Positions 12,940 to 27,500 of a stretch of DNA of 64,000 nt are shown piece by piece. This stretch comes from Chaetorhynchus papuensis (lineage: Eukaryota > Chordata > Aves > Passeriformes > Rhipiduridae): contig VWYX01000746.1 in assembly GCA_013396525.1 (NCBI GenBank), positions 338,783 to 402,782 on the forward strand, given 5' to 3'. The stretch's first letter is position 1. Each line of letters opens with the position of its first letter. A program made the translations under genes and the position numbers. The notes under the pieces are model-generated. The model ran no database searches, was not told where the DNA came from, and worked only from the letters and a program-made list of their open reading frames with translations.

Positions 12940-15662
12940 GGTTGCAGATTTTTTTCATTATATTCAGGCAGTAGCCAAAAAAATGAATTTGCTTCTCTAT
13001 GAAATGAGAGAGGGTTTTATAGTCTATTTTAAATTAGGAAGCATGAAATAACAGATGAAAAAAGAGTAAATTTTATGATTGCAAAATGAAAATAAAGACA
13101 TTTTACTCCCAAAACTTTGTTCCAAGGATTAGGAAGCAGAGCTGTCCCACTGCAGCCCTAAACCAGACTAATACCCAGTGAGGATGATGGGGGCACTGAT
13201 GAAGGCTGTGCTGTAAAGACCCTTAGCAAGTTCCCTGGGAACAGAGTCAGCATCAGTCAGAGCAGTCCTCTGGCCAGTTCCCTACATGTGAGCCAAGGCC
13301 AACCCAAAACAGCAGCTATAGAAAATAAAATCCAATATCGAAAAGTAAAAAAAACGGGAGCACAGCCACTTAGGGCTCTCACAGGCTCTCATGGATTTCT
13401 CATTTCTGTCTTCCATGTAATGGAGGGATCAGAGTGCCAACAGCTCTTCCAAGATGACAAAACTAACATACGCATTTTAGATGAGAATATAACCACAATA
13501 AACCTCAACAAAGACCTGTGCAGGGTTCTCTGAGGAATACTTCCACAGAGACATTATTTATACTCAGTGTTCTGCTGTCAAACTATCTCAGTGTGAACAT
13601 TATTTATTTGGCAAAAAATAGCCACTATTCCAATCTAGTAAAAAATAGCTTTTGATAGATGATGTCTCAAGTGCTTTAGCCTGGGAGAAACGTTGCTTGC
13701 TGAAGGGGATATTGTATAGAAATCAACAATTTGTAGATAACAATCACCTGAAAGAAGTAAAAGTTTAAGGATTTTGTATATTTCTTGTTCAGTGTGTACA
13801 GTTAGGGCTTTTCATTCACGTCTATAATACAGACATTTCTCTGGAAAGAGAGAAAACTGCTGTTAATTCCTAAATATATTTCCCACCACTATATCCAGAT
13901 ACAGATAATTCAATTAGCTACCTCACTTTAAAGAGCACATTTCAATCTGATTTTCTAGATAGATAGAAGCGTTGGAAAGTCGCTTAAAGAACAAAATGCT
14001 TTTGCAGCCTCATAAAAGAAAGTGATATAAAGCAGGGCAATATGCATACCACCCTCGACTGGACGTGAGACGTGACTTGTATTGCTAAAAAATTTTTCTC
14101 AAATCACTTCAGTGTGGTCTGTGAAGTAGGGATATAGACGTGGAGATCCCCTTTCAAAAAAATACACTAAATTCTCTGTGATGACATGCTTATTGTCCTT
14201 AAAAGCTTGTCACACTTCCAATTGGTCTCAGCCTTCATAAAGAAGAGTTCTTTAGGAAGAGATTAAATCTGAGATTGCAGAACTTTGGCCTCTCCTGTGA
14301 TGCACCAATTGCTCAAATTAAATGGAAAAGTAGCTTAGAGAGTCAACTAGAATTTAAGCCAGAGAAATCCATGGAAGACATAAAGCTGGAGTGGCCCCCC
14401 GTGTACCAAGCCTTTGTCTCACTTTCGTAGAAAGAACAGCCAAATTCTATCAAAGATCTGCCAGCTCGGTGCATTGATGCTCACAGAACCCAGGAAGCAG
14501 AACAACAACAAATCTGGCAGAGATGCAGTTTGACAACTGCATCTTCTACACAAGAGCACTTTTTCAATGTTTCCAGGGATTGTGGCACAATTAATTTAAA
14601 AGGAAATTTAAACAGTGCTAAAAAAAAAGGACCTTAGTTTGCGAAAAAATTGTTTATATTTTCATTTGGCTGCACAGTGGGATCAGAAGACAAAACTTAT
14701 TTAGTTATTTCTCTTCTTTATCTTGCAAAAAACCGAGATTTGCTATTAGAGCGTGCTCTGGGACCAGCATTGAAGACTCTGCTCATGAGATGGAAGATGT
14801 AAATTCATAAATCCGTTCTGAATTAGGCTCTTCACTGTCAGGGAAAGATTTTACAAAATGAGCAACCTTCAGCCTGTCTCTTTCCTGAACTGTTCTACCT
14901 CATGTAGATCCTGAACTGATGGGAAAAACTGGCTTGGCAGGCAGGTAATGAAAGCACTGATGTGACTTCAAATCCCTGCTCTGTTGATTTTGATGACTTT
15001 TCCCTCGAGTTACCAAGCCAGCCTTGTCCCTGCTGGTCTAGTGAAGTATTTTACTGGTTTTACAAAGCAGAGGGATGCAAGAAGAAGAGGCTGGGTGAAA
15101 TCTATCCTGAAGGAGACTGGTGCTGTGTGGAGAAGCATGTTTTAGGGCTACAAAACTCTCTGGTTCAATCCTTGCTCTAATGGCTCAGACACCTCAACCT
15201 TCTCCTCCCCGTCCAGGTATAAATCCTTTTCCGACTCATGCTAGATCTCTACTTCAACCTGGGAATTATATCTGGATGAAAGTTCCCCCCACCCGCCCCA
15301 AAAATATTGTGAAAATCAATATATTCCATTAAAAGGGTCAATATATTGGTGTTTCTTTCTGGTGAGACAAGAGACCAAAATTTTTCCCCAAAATATTAAG
15401 AATTACTTCTAGCTTGCTAGTCCAGGACTGCAATTGCATCAGTTCTAGGAGTGCTAACATAGAACTTTTTTAAATGTTCAATTAAAAAAACAAATCACAA
15501 ACCTCCTTTTGCATTTATTTCTGATCCCCACAAACCAATGCCCTTTTTTGAAAAGGGAAAAAACAGAGCTCTGAGCTTCCTCCCCAGACCTGGCCTTCTG
15601 TGTTATCTTGAACCAGGGCACATGCACATAAACCAAACTCTAGCAATGCGTAAAGCATATTT

Positions 15663-15680
15663 CACACACACACACACACA
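15663..15680. repeat. (CA)n microsatellite
   Basis: Nine uninterrupted CA units. Confidence 0.9.
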
Positions 15681-18600
15681 TTTCCCAAATCCATGTGGTA
15701 AAGAATTCATTCAGATTCTGTCTCAGCACAAGCCAAAGATTTATAGATATGCACCTAAACCAGCTTCCAGGTCCTATGCTAAGCATACAATTCAAGGCCA
15801 TTAAAAAGTCAAATGCAGAATGCTCAGTATCTGGCAGGATAAAGAAGAATTATGTTTTTGGACACGTGTGTTGAAAGCTGAAGGACTACCTAATTACTGT
15901 GAGCAAAACTCAGCATTTTAATTTTTGCTAGATGCAAATTAAAATCTCGTCAGCACATTCTTAATTCACCAAAACAATACAAAACTTTTCATACTGGTAC
16001 CAAGATTTTACCCAATTTCTGCAGTCGTTATCTGCCTAAGCCCATGTGTCTTTGCTTCTGTCAACGCACAGAATTTTTTGCACAAAAATGCCACTTATAA
16101 ATGCTTGAAAGCGTGTGCCTCCACTGTGACTAATAGATATTTCATTAGTAAGGACCTCCAGTCACCATTCAAGTCCAGTCAATAACATATTTTAAATTCA
16201 GTGGTTCAGAACTTCTGTTCACTCTGAAAATAAGCTTTAAGCACTCACACCGTTAGGAAATTTAAATAAGAAAAAAAAAAGATGCTCTCATATTCATAAC
16301 GCAACAATAATTGAGAGAAAACATGATCTAATCCCAAATCCACCATTCTCATTATCAGTTCTAGAAAGCTTAACTATGGGCAGTCAAAAAATGTGAGCTT
16401 CATATCAGAACAAACCACACGGGCTGGGCGAGAGTCGTTTCTTACTAATTACTACATTACAGTGGTTTTGTAAAGTTGGGGTTAAATGATACTGATGAGG
16501 TGTCTCTGCCATTTGAAATTAATTACACTGTTATCTTTTGATAAGATTATCTTTCTTGTACTGTTGTATATTACCAACATCTTTAGCCCCATAATGAGCA
16601 ATGCATAAGCAATGTGGGCACCAGAGAAATATTTGCTGTGGACTCACACAGAAGACAAGGACCTTATCTTCTGCTCACACGGGCACCTCTCATTTACATT
16701 TCTGTGGCAAGGAGCTCCAGGTTCATTGTCAATTCAATTTGAAACTCAGGAACTGCCATTTTTATTTCAGGAACAAAATCCCGGATAAGAGCACACTTGC
16801 AACGCCAGCCGATCAAAGAAAAAGGAATGTTAAATTTGAGAAGGCACACAAAACATCTGATCAGGAAGAAATTTTATAGTGGCTGGTCAAACAACATCTG
16901 TAGATCGTGCACTGAAGGCTCCTTTCTGTGTGTCAGGTGCTCCCTGCAGAGGGGTGATAAGAGCCTGCTTTCCTCTCCAGCCATTCTCTCTTTTCCTTTT
17001 GTCAGAGCATTAATTGCTAGCCAAAGGAGCCTTTTCTAATCACGAATTTGTGGAGTATAAAGTCCAACGTGGGCTTAAGGGTGGAGGGGGCTTCTCTACT
17101 AATATAATCAATAATAATATATACAGAGATGACACTTGTCTGAAATACAGTGTAACAACTGGCAGCAATGTACAAAGGAAATGCCTCTTCTGCTCTTAGG
17201 AACACCAGAACTGGTGAAGGTCATTTGAAACACATAGTAAAATGTGAGTCTGCACATTTTACTGGATCAGCATTTCTCAGTTGCTTAGTTTGTTCAGGCT
17301 TTTCATTTAACCTTCGTTTTAGAAAATATTACACTACTCAGCATTATGACAATAGTGCCAAGAATAGCTACCTCACTTGGAGCTCCTCACTTAAGAAGGG
17401 ATTTAAGGATTACAGAAAATACATATTTTTAATAGCATTATTGTCCTGCTTGGTGTTGGAGCTTTAAAGCATCAGCAGCTCTGGCACATGTGCTATTCAT
17501 GTTCCTCGTGAGCGTCTCAGTGCCAAAATATACATCCCAACCTAGCTCAAGCGGATTCCACACAAATTCTCATAGCCTTTGGATGACTGTGTACAGCACA
17601 TAATCTATTTCTGAGAGACTTAATCCACTGCTAAAACCACATTTACAGCAGAAATACTGGTGATCTGGAACTACAGGCTTTGTGCAGATAAACTTAAGAA
17701 GGCATTTACCTCCTTAAGAAAAGCTCTCAAATCTTTTGCTTAACAATCTGCGTCCACTGTGGGATCAGGAATGCTGCTCGTGCAGAAGGGCTGCAGGAAG
17801 TCAGGAGGGGTTTCTGGCGGCACTGACAGCAGTTGTGAGCGATTATAAACCCACCACGTTTTTTGTGTGCTTGTGAGCATGTGCCTGAACGTTAGACAGA
17901 GTCAAGAGGTAATAACCCAGGCTCTGGCTCCTCGAACTTTTGATATGCTGATAAACTACTTAATGCACAGCTTCTCCCATTCCTCCCTTCCCCAGAGGGC
18001 AGCAAAGGTTCTATGGGCTATGCACAATAAATTCCCTTCCCTGCCACTCTGCCCAAGGTTTTCTGTAAAGCCTGATCTCGTGTTACCTTGAGCACCCTTC
18101 CAGCAAATTAAACCTGCAGGCTGAGAGTTTCCAAGAAATCAAAAAGTTCTGCTTTCTCCCTTCCAGTATGAGAGAATTCTGATTCAGAAAGACTCACTGC
18201 ACTCAGACAACAGTAAAGCCATCTTTTGGCAAAAAGGAAACTCTTGTGGGCAGAGCAGATTTCTTCAAGAGTGCAGTAGGCTCTCTTCAAACACTGACTG
18301 AAGTCAGTTAAGTGCTGAGACTAAAAGAAAAGCTCACTTTAAAACATGGTTTCAACAATTTTTTTCAGCAGTGTCTTGGCCTAAATGTTCATTATGGGAG
18401 CAAAACAGTGACCTGAGTAATAGAAAAGTAACTAAAAGCTTCAATGGTTGCATGGGTCTGTGTGTGAGGTTGTGTGTTGGTGGTTTTGCTGGGTTTTTTG
18501 GGGCTTTTTGTGTTTTTTTCCAATGAGGCTCTCTATTGTCTTGAATATAGCAGTGTATTTCCTCATGGTATAAGATGTCTTCTGGAGGAAACAATCCTGC

Positions 18601-19330
18601 AAAAAGGGATTCCCATAAAAGCAGAGTAACAAAGAAATTTGGTAAAGGTTTTTCATAAAATTCTTAATCGCTCTGCAACTTGAACTATTCTAGAAACAGA
18701 GCTGTAAAATGAAATGGCAGTGTATCAAATATTACTTGTACACAGGTCAACACTGTAATAACTGAACTAATCTCAGGACCATACGCTGAATGAAATGTTC
18801 ACTTAGTGGTACTTCCATATTACACATGGAATTTTGTCAAGACCTTGGCACGCATTTTTTTTAAAACCAAATTATAAAAGGCAGTGATTTTTTGCAACTG
18901 CTTCTGGAAGTTTTTACACATTCGAAATGAATTTCCAAGACAGGCTGCATAAGGGACAGCAGATTTCTGAAGCTTCAGAGAAACCCTATTTAAGAAGCAT
19001 TGAACCAAGTTCTCAGCTCCTGCTGCTTTGGCACGTTTTGTTTTGAAATAACAGGTTTCATTACGTGTGTTGATTTTTGGGATATACTTCCCAATTAAAA
19101 AATTGTACTCCCATCCTACCATACACGCATATGGCAACACAAAACCTTTAGAAGAAACCACAAATTTATCTCAATCTCAAAAGGATTTAATTCTGATGAT
19201 TACGTTTTTCCAGATTATAAAGTTGTTTTACTTGAAATTTCATTAGGATGAGTAGAAATTCAATATATGTATTTGTAGACAATAAATATATGTAATTGTA
19301 GACTGAGAGGGTGGTGATGCATTTTCTTTC

Positions 19331-19384
19331 AGGGGTTCCTTGCAGCTCAGCATATTCTATGATTCCATCAAAAAAAAAAAAAAA
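19331..19384 (+). mobile_element. CR1 LINE 3' tail fragment plus poly-A
   Basis: A short fragment with GGGGTTCCTTGCAGCTCAGC and a TTCTATGATTCCATC end, the characteristic avian CR1 3' terminus, followed by about 15 A. It sits directly upstream of a second CR1 fragment in the same orientation. Confidence 0.6.
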
Positions 19385-19399
19385 TCCACAGTGAGACCA

Positions 19400-19578
19400 A
19401 TCAATCAGTTGAACAACCTCCACAGGAACGTGGTAGAGTTCCCATCTCTGGATGTTTTCAAGAAGTGGCTGGACAAGGGTCAAAACAACCTAATCTAGGC
19501 TTCCTTTCACATGGATGGTTGGATCAGATGATCTTTCAAGGTCTCTTCCAAGCTACACTCTTCCATGACTTTATGAAG
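19400..19578 (+). mobile_element. CR1 LINE 3'-end fragment
   Basis: It matches the 3' end of avian CR1. Recognisable words are GTAGAGTTCCCATCTCTGGA (19432 on), TTTTCAAGAAGTGGCTGGAC, GGTTGGATCAGATGATCTTT and AGGTCTCTTCCAAGC, running towards a degraded ATTCTATGA-like terminus. It is 5'-truncated and diverged, as CR1 copies usually are. Confidence 0.85.
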
Positions 19579-22184
19579 TAGGCATTCAATGAATTTCTGA
19601 ATTTCTCTCATTTTTTTATATGCATTACAAATTGTATCTTTGCATTTCTTTGCCTTTTTTTTCCCTACACTTTATCTCCTACAGGTAGTCTTTCCAACCT
19701 TGAACAAAGCTTCTTCCAGCCCCATGACTTCATTTTCTCACCATACTTCTCTCCAAAACGCTTACACACTGCAGCACCAAACATGAGTCCAGACAACGCC
19801 GCTTTCTCAAACAGATGAAGTGCTGGTGTGTAGGAATATAAACAGCTGTCCCTTTCTTCTTGACTCCCGTGTGAGGATCTGAAGTGCATAACTGTGAAAG
19901 TTTTTATCTGAGAATTTCGCCGTAAGTGGCACAAACAGTCGAACCCATCTATCTAAGCATTTGCAGAACATGAGCATGGAAGCATGAGAAATAACTCATA
20001 TTTTCATTGCAGAAACTAAATATTACCCTGCAGGTCAGCTCTAACTCATGAGGAGTCTCACGCCATCTTTCACTCCTAAAGCTGAATTTTGGTGATACAG
20101 GAAATCTATCTCAGTAGCTAGGGACAATCAATCACGCCAGTGTTTGTTAGGTGGCATTTGATAGTTTCAATATTATCCTGAATTATTATCAATAAATTTC
20201 AATGAAAAGCTGTGCAAAGCTCAAAGTCAGCACCCTGGATCTGTTATTTTTCTGTGCTTTTTCATCTTCAGAAGACTAATCATACAAATTTTGCACAGGT
20301 ACTTGAGAAAATAATTCTATAAGGAATGCAACTGTAAAACAACTTTAGCAAAATGATAAAAACAAAACCTGGTTCAGAAAGGGAAAAACAGCTCCTGATG
20401 GTCAGAAATTCAACCACATCTGAAGGAAAAATCAATTTGCAGGAGATACCAACACTTGATAAATGACAGCTAATCTCCACAATACGAACTATGTAATTAG
20501 AGAAGTATTAAAATTAAAGGCCGGGAATCATATTTAATAGATTAGAATTCTTATTACTTCTTATTTTCAATTAACAAAAAAACCCCCACAGCACTTCCAT
20601 GTTATACAGAGCACAATAGGCATTACACCATCCAGTTTAGTAATCCAAAATACACGTAAACATTGCTGTTTCTGATTCTGCGCCAATCAATGGGAAGAAC
20701 GAAAACATAGTATGAATCCAAACACATTTATTTGTTTAAGTGACTAAGCCTAGAGTGTTAAGAGAGTATTTGGAGAGGTTTCATGACTTTAATCCTGTGG
20801 TAGGAAAGATTTGCTTATCTTTTTGATACGTACCAGGCCAACAGCTATTATTACTGGAATTGTTTTTAGGGTTCCCACCAAGTTTATAAGACCAGACTGT
20901 GTTCCCCTATTTTAAAATCTCTTTGTTCTATTTTACACTCATGGTTGGAATGTTACACATTTAACAAATATTTGTTACTTTATGCATGGACCATATTTCC
21001 ATGCAAGGAGATAGATGATTATTGAAACATTTCTGACTTGGGAGGCAAACACTGTGTTGTGAAGAGCAGAACCCCTGAAGTTTAGTCACGGCTCAAGTGT
21101 GATATGCAATCTTGAGCAAGTTCCTTCGATATTTAATCTTCTGTAAAATGGATATCATAAATTCACATTCCAGGAAAAATATTTACAGAATTTAGTTAAT
21201 GTAAAAACTTTGAAGTCTTAATCAGAAAGACAATATAAATGAACATTTGAGAGCTGTATTATATCCATAAATGTAAAAGCAAATGTGGAGGACTGACAAC
21301 AGAAAATCGTAAGGACAAGACTCTTTAAATTTAATTGGAAAAAATTTAGTTATGATTTCTCAAAAGTCAAGAGAATATATCAAGTATCTTAACAACAAGT
21401 TTAGCATTTTCTCCTGTCTTTATATTTTTATCATGTTTTTAATCTTGCAATATTCCTTTTCATATTTACGCAAGTTTAGCTTGTTAGGCTCAGGAGTATC
21501 CCAAGTTTTTAGTGTACATGATGTGTATGGATGTAAAAATATTAACAGAAATGGTCCAAGTCCAGGACCAGCTTTCACACAGGTAGTATCTGGTTTGTTC
21601 CTCCCAAGAGGAAATCCCAAATCTCTCTCAAAGTCAGCAGGGAGAGGGCAAATGGGTTCAGAAGCCCAAGAACACATTGCCATGTACACAATGTTCTTCC
21701 TGTGAAAGCTGCCAGTTGCATAACATCTGCACCACATACAGAGCTGGCTGCTTAGGATGTGGGCTTAATTCATTTTGCAAGAGATGTAATCAGTGGAACA
21801 TCAGATGAACTAAAAGAAAAAAAAAAATAAATAGAGAGTTTTGAGAAGGTACCATATGGGTCTTTTTCATCTTTTGGGGAAATCTTACACAATGTCTAAG
21901 AAATTGTTTGGAACACAGGGTATTGAAACTAAGGCCATTATATAAGCCCAGTGTCTAAATATATCATAACCCAATTCTAATTCATACAAGCACTTTGTGT
22001 AACCTTTATGGACAATAAAACTGGGTTACTGAAAGATTCTAGAGGAAGCCAAGAAACTTTGCACGGTCAAAAACCCCACTGCTCCTCTGCACGCAGCTAA
22101 TACAGAAAACATTTATGATTGTCTTAATCTGGGATTTATCACAATGTGTGGGCAGATTTTCTTAACAGGAAGGATTAGTGGTTT

Positions 22185-22206
22185 GTGGGGGGCGGGGGGG
22201 GGGGTT
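22185..22206. repeat. G-run
   Basis: About 20 G residues with one C interruption. It could form a G-quadruplex and is a likely sequencing-difficulty point. Confidence 0.85.
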
Positions 22207-24365
22207 GTGATTTACTGACTGGAGGTTTTTCCTTTACTCCTGCATGTGGGATTCCCACACTATCATGTAAAGAGAGGCCAGAGAGAGAGGACAGCAGTAA
22301 GAGGCACACTGCTGCCTTAGCAACCATTTAAAATACCTCCCTGAAGCTTCCAGAAGGCATTCCTCATGTAATGGTATAAAACAGGGAGTTCATTTTCCTA
22401 TGAAAGTGACCTATTGCTCAAGAGAGACTGTAGCGAAAAGTCTTTCTCCATTTTCATTATTTGTTTGCTACTTTATGTCCTCTATCTCCCCTACTCTGTA
22501 TTCTTCCTATTTAAAAGCAGTCTGTTAGCTAAAATAAGTTTGTGATAAACAGGCTAAAGAGAGCAATAACAGGTGTAATTAAGTCTCCCATACAAGCAGA
22601 GTCAACTTCACTCATACAGCTGAAATGAGTAGGAAGAAAGAAAAAAAAAAAAAGAAAAAAAGATTAAATGAGTTCTAGGAGAACAAAACCCTGATGTGTG
22701 CCTGACAAATAATGAATAAACACTGGCAGTGCCCTAAGGAACCTCAACTACACTACTGACTGTATCCAGATATATAATCATTAAAGTTAGAGAACACTAA
22801 GTACCAAAGCTACCTCTTACATACTCATTCTTTTAAATGTTTCTTTTGAAAAGAAAGGCAGGTTCAAATGAACTGTGCCCACCCACAAGGAGAAGAAAGG
22901 AGGCAAGAGCAGCAACAGTGCCTCGATTCACATAGATGAGAATAAGTGGAGCCCAGTTCAATCTGTGAAGTAAACAGAAGCAGGATGAAGGCTTTGCAAT
23001 TTACACCTACAGCCTACAAATTAGTACGCAGTCTGGTAGGACGAGCTTGCCAGGGATTGCATAATAACCCTACCCCCAGCAACAATGCAGGAATGGGGAA
23101 CAAAATGGTAGCTCTATACCAGCAGGGAATTTCCCTTTCTAATTACTGACTACTGTGAAAAGCATTCTCGAGAGCCAAACGTCAGCTTTTGTGGAACTGG
23201 ATCGGGAATTTCTTCATTATTCTTGATTTATTCTCCTCTGAAAATTAATTTCTGTTTTAAGAGTCAAAAGTAACTATGCATAAAAAATATGAAGTATCTT
23301 CCGGCAAATATTGCTTGAGAATTTATTTGGCAAAGTAATTATTTTTGCACCAGAAGTTCAACAGATTACCGGTAACTATGGCTTGTTTAAATATCTTGCC
23401 GATATCAGTATTCATTATATAGTCACTTGTCTATATCAATTGAAACCAAAAGTACCTAATCCAGAAAATTCTGGTCTTGCAGAACATGTGTACATTCACA
23501 TCCGGCCTCTTATGCAACCGTGAGAAAAGTGAAGCTGAATAACTGATTTTCAGTTTTTCCCACGGCAAGTGAAAAAGGAGACAATGCGGAGCAGAAGGGG
23601 GATGGTTTGAGATAAATAGGTAAAAAAAAAAAAATGCAACCCTCTTCTGAAGAGCACAATTACTCACAAGAAAATTTTCTGTCCCCTTTCAATGATTGTT
23701 CATATGTAGATTTCCACTTTGGGCAACTCCCAATAACAGGTCCTTCCAGAGGCACAACTACTTGGAGTAGGAGTAAAGAACCGTTTCAGAAAACAAAACT
23801 ATGTACCTATAGTGGCAGGAGGTACATTATTTCTAGATAAATCCTTGGATTTGTAGAACTTGATGAGTAAGCCAAGCTCTTGTAAGTCAGTCCTGAGGTT
23901 GCTCTTCTGATGGTATCTGGGCTTGGAACATCCATACCACGGCTTGAGAAACAGCCTGACTCAGAAGGCTCTGTGGTAAGGCTGTATCTGTTCATGGCTT
24001 TCTCTGGTGTTTCCCTGCTAGGGACACACAGAAACGAGAGGCTGAGGAAAGGACCTGGCTCAGCCAGTGTAGGAGGCAAGAGAGCTCCTTATATTGAGAA
24101 AGGTCAGAGTGAAAGCAGCTACTGAGAGAACAAGGAAGGCGGAGACAACCTTATCTCCTGCCTGAAGTGAAAGCCAGATCTCCTGACTGATTAAGTGACA
24201 GTCCTGCACAGGCAGCAGGGCAATTCTGCCAGAGAACAATTTAGCAGCTGAGAAACCATCCATGAAACCGTTACTCTTAGAGCAGCAATGGCCATACTCA
24301 GGAAATCCACACAGATCAAGATTCGGGGGACAGGCTGGGATCAGTGCAAGTGATTAGTGGAAAAG

Positions 24366-24530
24366 TCACAGAATCACAGCATGTGCTGAGATGGAGGGGA
24401 GCCACAAGGATCACTGAATCTAACTCCTGGCCCTGCAGAAGAGCATCCCCTAGAGTCATAGCATGTGCCCAAGAGCATTGTCCAAATGCTTCCTGAATTC
24501 TTTATGCTAAGAGAAGGGCACCTCATTCAG
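24366..24530 (-). mobile_element. CR1 LINE 3'-end fragment, minus orientation
   Basis: It reads as antisense CR1. A TCACAGAATCACAGCATG start is followed by GGATCACTGAATCTAACTCC, CTGGCCCTGCAGAAGAGCAT and GAGCATTGTCCAAATGCTTC, all words of the avian CR1 3' region. It is 5'-truncated. There is no tRNA-like head, which distinguishes it from the SINE copies in this window. Confidence 0.85.
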
Positions 24531-27500
24531 GTGATAATTAAGCAGAGGTTGGTTGAGGAGGACAGCAGAGATTGAAGAAAATCAGGATGCGAGATAACCA
24601 CGGCAAGAACCAGGAGAAATTCGGATGACTGAATTTGATCTGTGTGTCTGAAGAGAAGCTTTTGTGTAAGTGCTTTCAGCTAGAGACGTCCTTACAATCC
24701 CAGGCTTCACAGAGATGAACAAGGTCACTTTATCTTGAAGTGATCCAGCATCGTGCTGGATGAGACAAGTTCTGTAAAAGTATGAAAGAAAGAGCAACAT
24801 CATGTGGCTTTTTCGGTCTGGGATTCCAAATAGTCTCAACTTGGTCAGGGAAAGAAAACTTCTCAGAGCTACGTCACAGCCTTACTGCACAGTTTTCTGA
24901 GAAAACAGACCAAAGGAAAACAAAGCATCCTGATGAGAAACACGTCTGCAAAGTCTCTTGAGTAAAGACTGGCACTGAAGCAAAACATCTCATGTGATTA
25001 GGATGAGAGGGTGTATTTTTCAGTTATATGAATCCTTTCACATTGTTCTGAGGACACCATTACGGATTTCCACCCGTCACTGCACAAAGTGAAATGACCA
25101 AAACCATCTCTGGAGGTATGCTAAGATAAAGCACCAAAAGGCAAACATGTTGCTTGCACCAGAATCCACAGATAAGGTCGTTTCCTGACCAGATCCTGTA
25201 TCGTTCTGAGGTAGGATAAATACACTGTGGTCAGATGACTAATGAGCCCGGGTTGTTAGGTCATGAGAAAGAGCTATCACAGCAAAGACAATAATCAATT
25301 ACAAATGTTGGGGGCAGCAGTGGAAGTTGAAACAGTATCCCTTGGCAAACACCGGGAGGTCACGACCATCACCATAGAGGGAAGAGCTGTAAAGAAGAAC
25401 TGTCAGGTAGTCCACAACCAGGTCTGGGAAGGCGACCTATGCAGTCTAGAACAATGGAAGCTAAAAATATTGTCGCTTTAATAATGCAGAAGTGCCTTCT
25501 GAATTCAGCAAGCAGTTCTCAAGACAACAGGCACAGCGAGCAGCACTTTTAGTCTAGCAGCAATTAATTCAGCAGTGAGTTGCAGTGAGAAGTGACCTGC
25601 CTCAATTCAGTATGAAGCCAGGAGGAAGGATTTTGCCTACAGCAGCCATTCGTGAGTGAGTCAGGTAGGTACAGTCCTGAATTTAAAAGAGCCATTCTGC
25701 TTCTAAGTCACCAAAACCTCTCTTAACACAGTGGAGGAAAAAAAAAAAAACAAACAAAAAAACAAAACCACAAAAAACCTACAAAAAAGAATAAAAGAAA
25801 GACCAACATTTAAATTTAATCGGGAGACTCTCTACTGGCATTTGTGTACCTTCAAAAGTCCAGAGGACTGACAACAGCATTTTCTTACAGTCCATATAAC
25901 CTGGAGAAACTGTCAACCTGACAATTGTTAAGTCTTTATCGTCCCCTTCATTCACCCTTCTCACCTCTATCCCCACTGTCCCAATTCACACGATGGGAAA
26001 AGAAAACACATCATGAGAAAAGACTCTCAGGTACAGACATAATTCCATATGTCCATAGGCTGTCATTGTAGGCTGGAAGCTGACAGTGCTCTTTTGGAGA
26101 GAAACGTAGGAATAAATACATTTTCCCGGAATAACTCTTCCATTTAAAGCCCTGTGTGATTCTGAGGGCAGCATGCATGTCCAGATCCGTGTTATCATAG
26201 CAAGGATTACAGGCAGTGATAGCTCAAACAGTCCAGACCAGGAGGGAATACCTGATAAATGCTTCCTAACCTGATGCAAAGTGGAAGTGCAAAGAACAAA
26301 CACTTGCTCTAAGGCCCCATTGATTGGAACTGACATGCTGAAGGTTTCCTGATGCTGCAGAATGGCAAACTACATCAGAGGTAATTCTTGGAGCATTTCA
26401 GGCAGGGATAGGAGCTGAGAGATAAGCTGATCTCTCTCGGCAGAGATACAAACTAGAGTAATTGATGGCTGCCTTAGATGAAGCTGGTGAATTACAGGTG
26501 ACGAAGAGGGAAATCTAGGAAGGAAAGCCTAATGGCAACATTTATAAATTAAGAAAGAGCTGCTGAAGAGATGTTTCAATGAACCTGGAGCCTACATACA
26601 TCTAGAGTTATAAGCCATGACAGCTGCCAGATGGCAACTGTAAAGCATCTGACTGTTGCCAGAGGGGCTAAATGTCTTTACTAAAATTTCACATGGCCCA
26701 GGTGCCACCATCTGAAGAAAGATTATCTAAGCGGGGAATAACAATGAGTTAGGCAGTTTACCTGGGCTGGAAATAAAGGGATATTTGAAGTAAATCCCTT
26801 TAGAGTCACTGAGATAGATATGTCCACTTAAACACTGCCCGGGGAAGAACATACGGCTTTTACTGATTGACAAAACAGAGAGATCCACACTTCCAAGAAC
26901 CAGACTTTGTCTCAGGGTGAAACAACTGCAAATACAAAACTGGCTTCCAGACTGGAAGCAAGACCTGAACAGAGAACACTCTTCAGGCATCAAATAATCT
27001 GAAACCCCAGAAGGCCCAGAATGGGACTCTGAACAGTGATGTGTCTGAAGAGTAGACTTGAATCTCCAAGGCAGAAGGGAATAGTGCTTCCAGTGTAATT
27101 TCCTCTCTTGAGGATTGATTTGTTAAGTGTCAGTGCCAAATTCTAGGAAAAAGTTCTTTAATGAGTCTCTTTGGAAGCCTCTTAGAACGAGGAAGTCTTG
27201 CAGTTTAATGCTAATCCAAAGAAGAGAATAAACTAATAGGTATTTTTTCTCGGACAGGAGATTTAATTAGGCAGTTCTGATATTTTACCACGACATGACA
27301 TAGTCTGGCTCTGCTGCACTGGCAGTGTGCAAGGCAGGACAGAAGTTACATTTGAGATAACCCAGCTCTGATAAGCCTTGGATCTGAAGAGGAGTCTGGA
27401 GTTTTAGCTAACCAATCTCAAAAGGCATGCTTCCTGTTTTTAGCTTTATGTTTTCAGAGGGTTTCTTTGGTTTGCGTTTTGGCTGGTTTTTTTCCAAAAC

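Noticed and set aside
23900..27400. Moderately open minus-strand frames in mid intron 2 suggesting an old retroelement body
   Set aside because: No reverse transcriptase, integrase or gag-like motif could be seen; the frames are short and unrelated.
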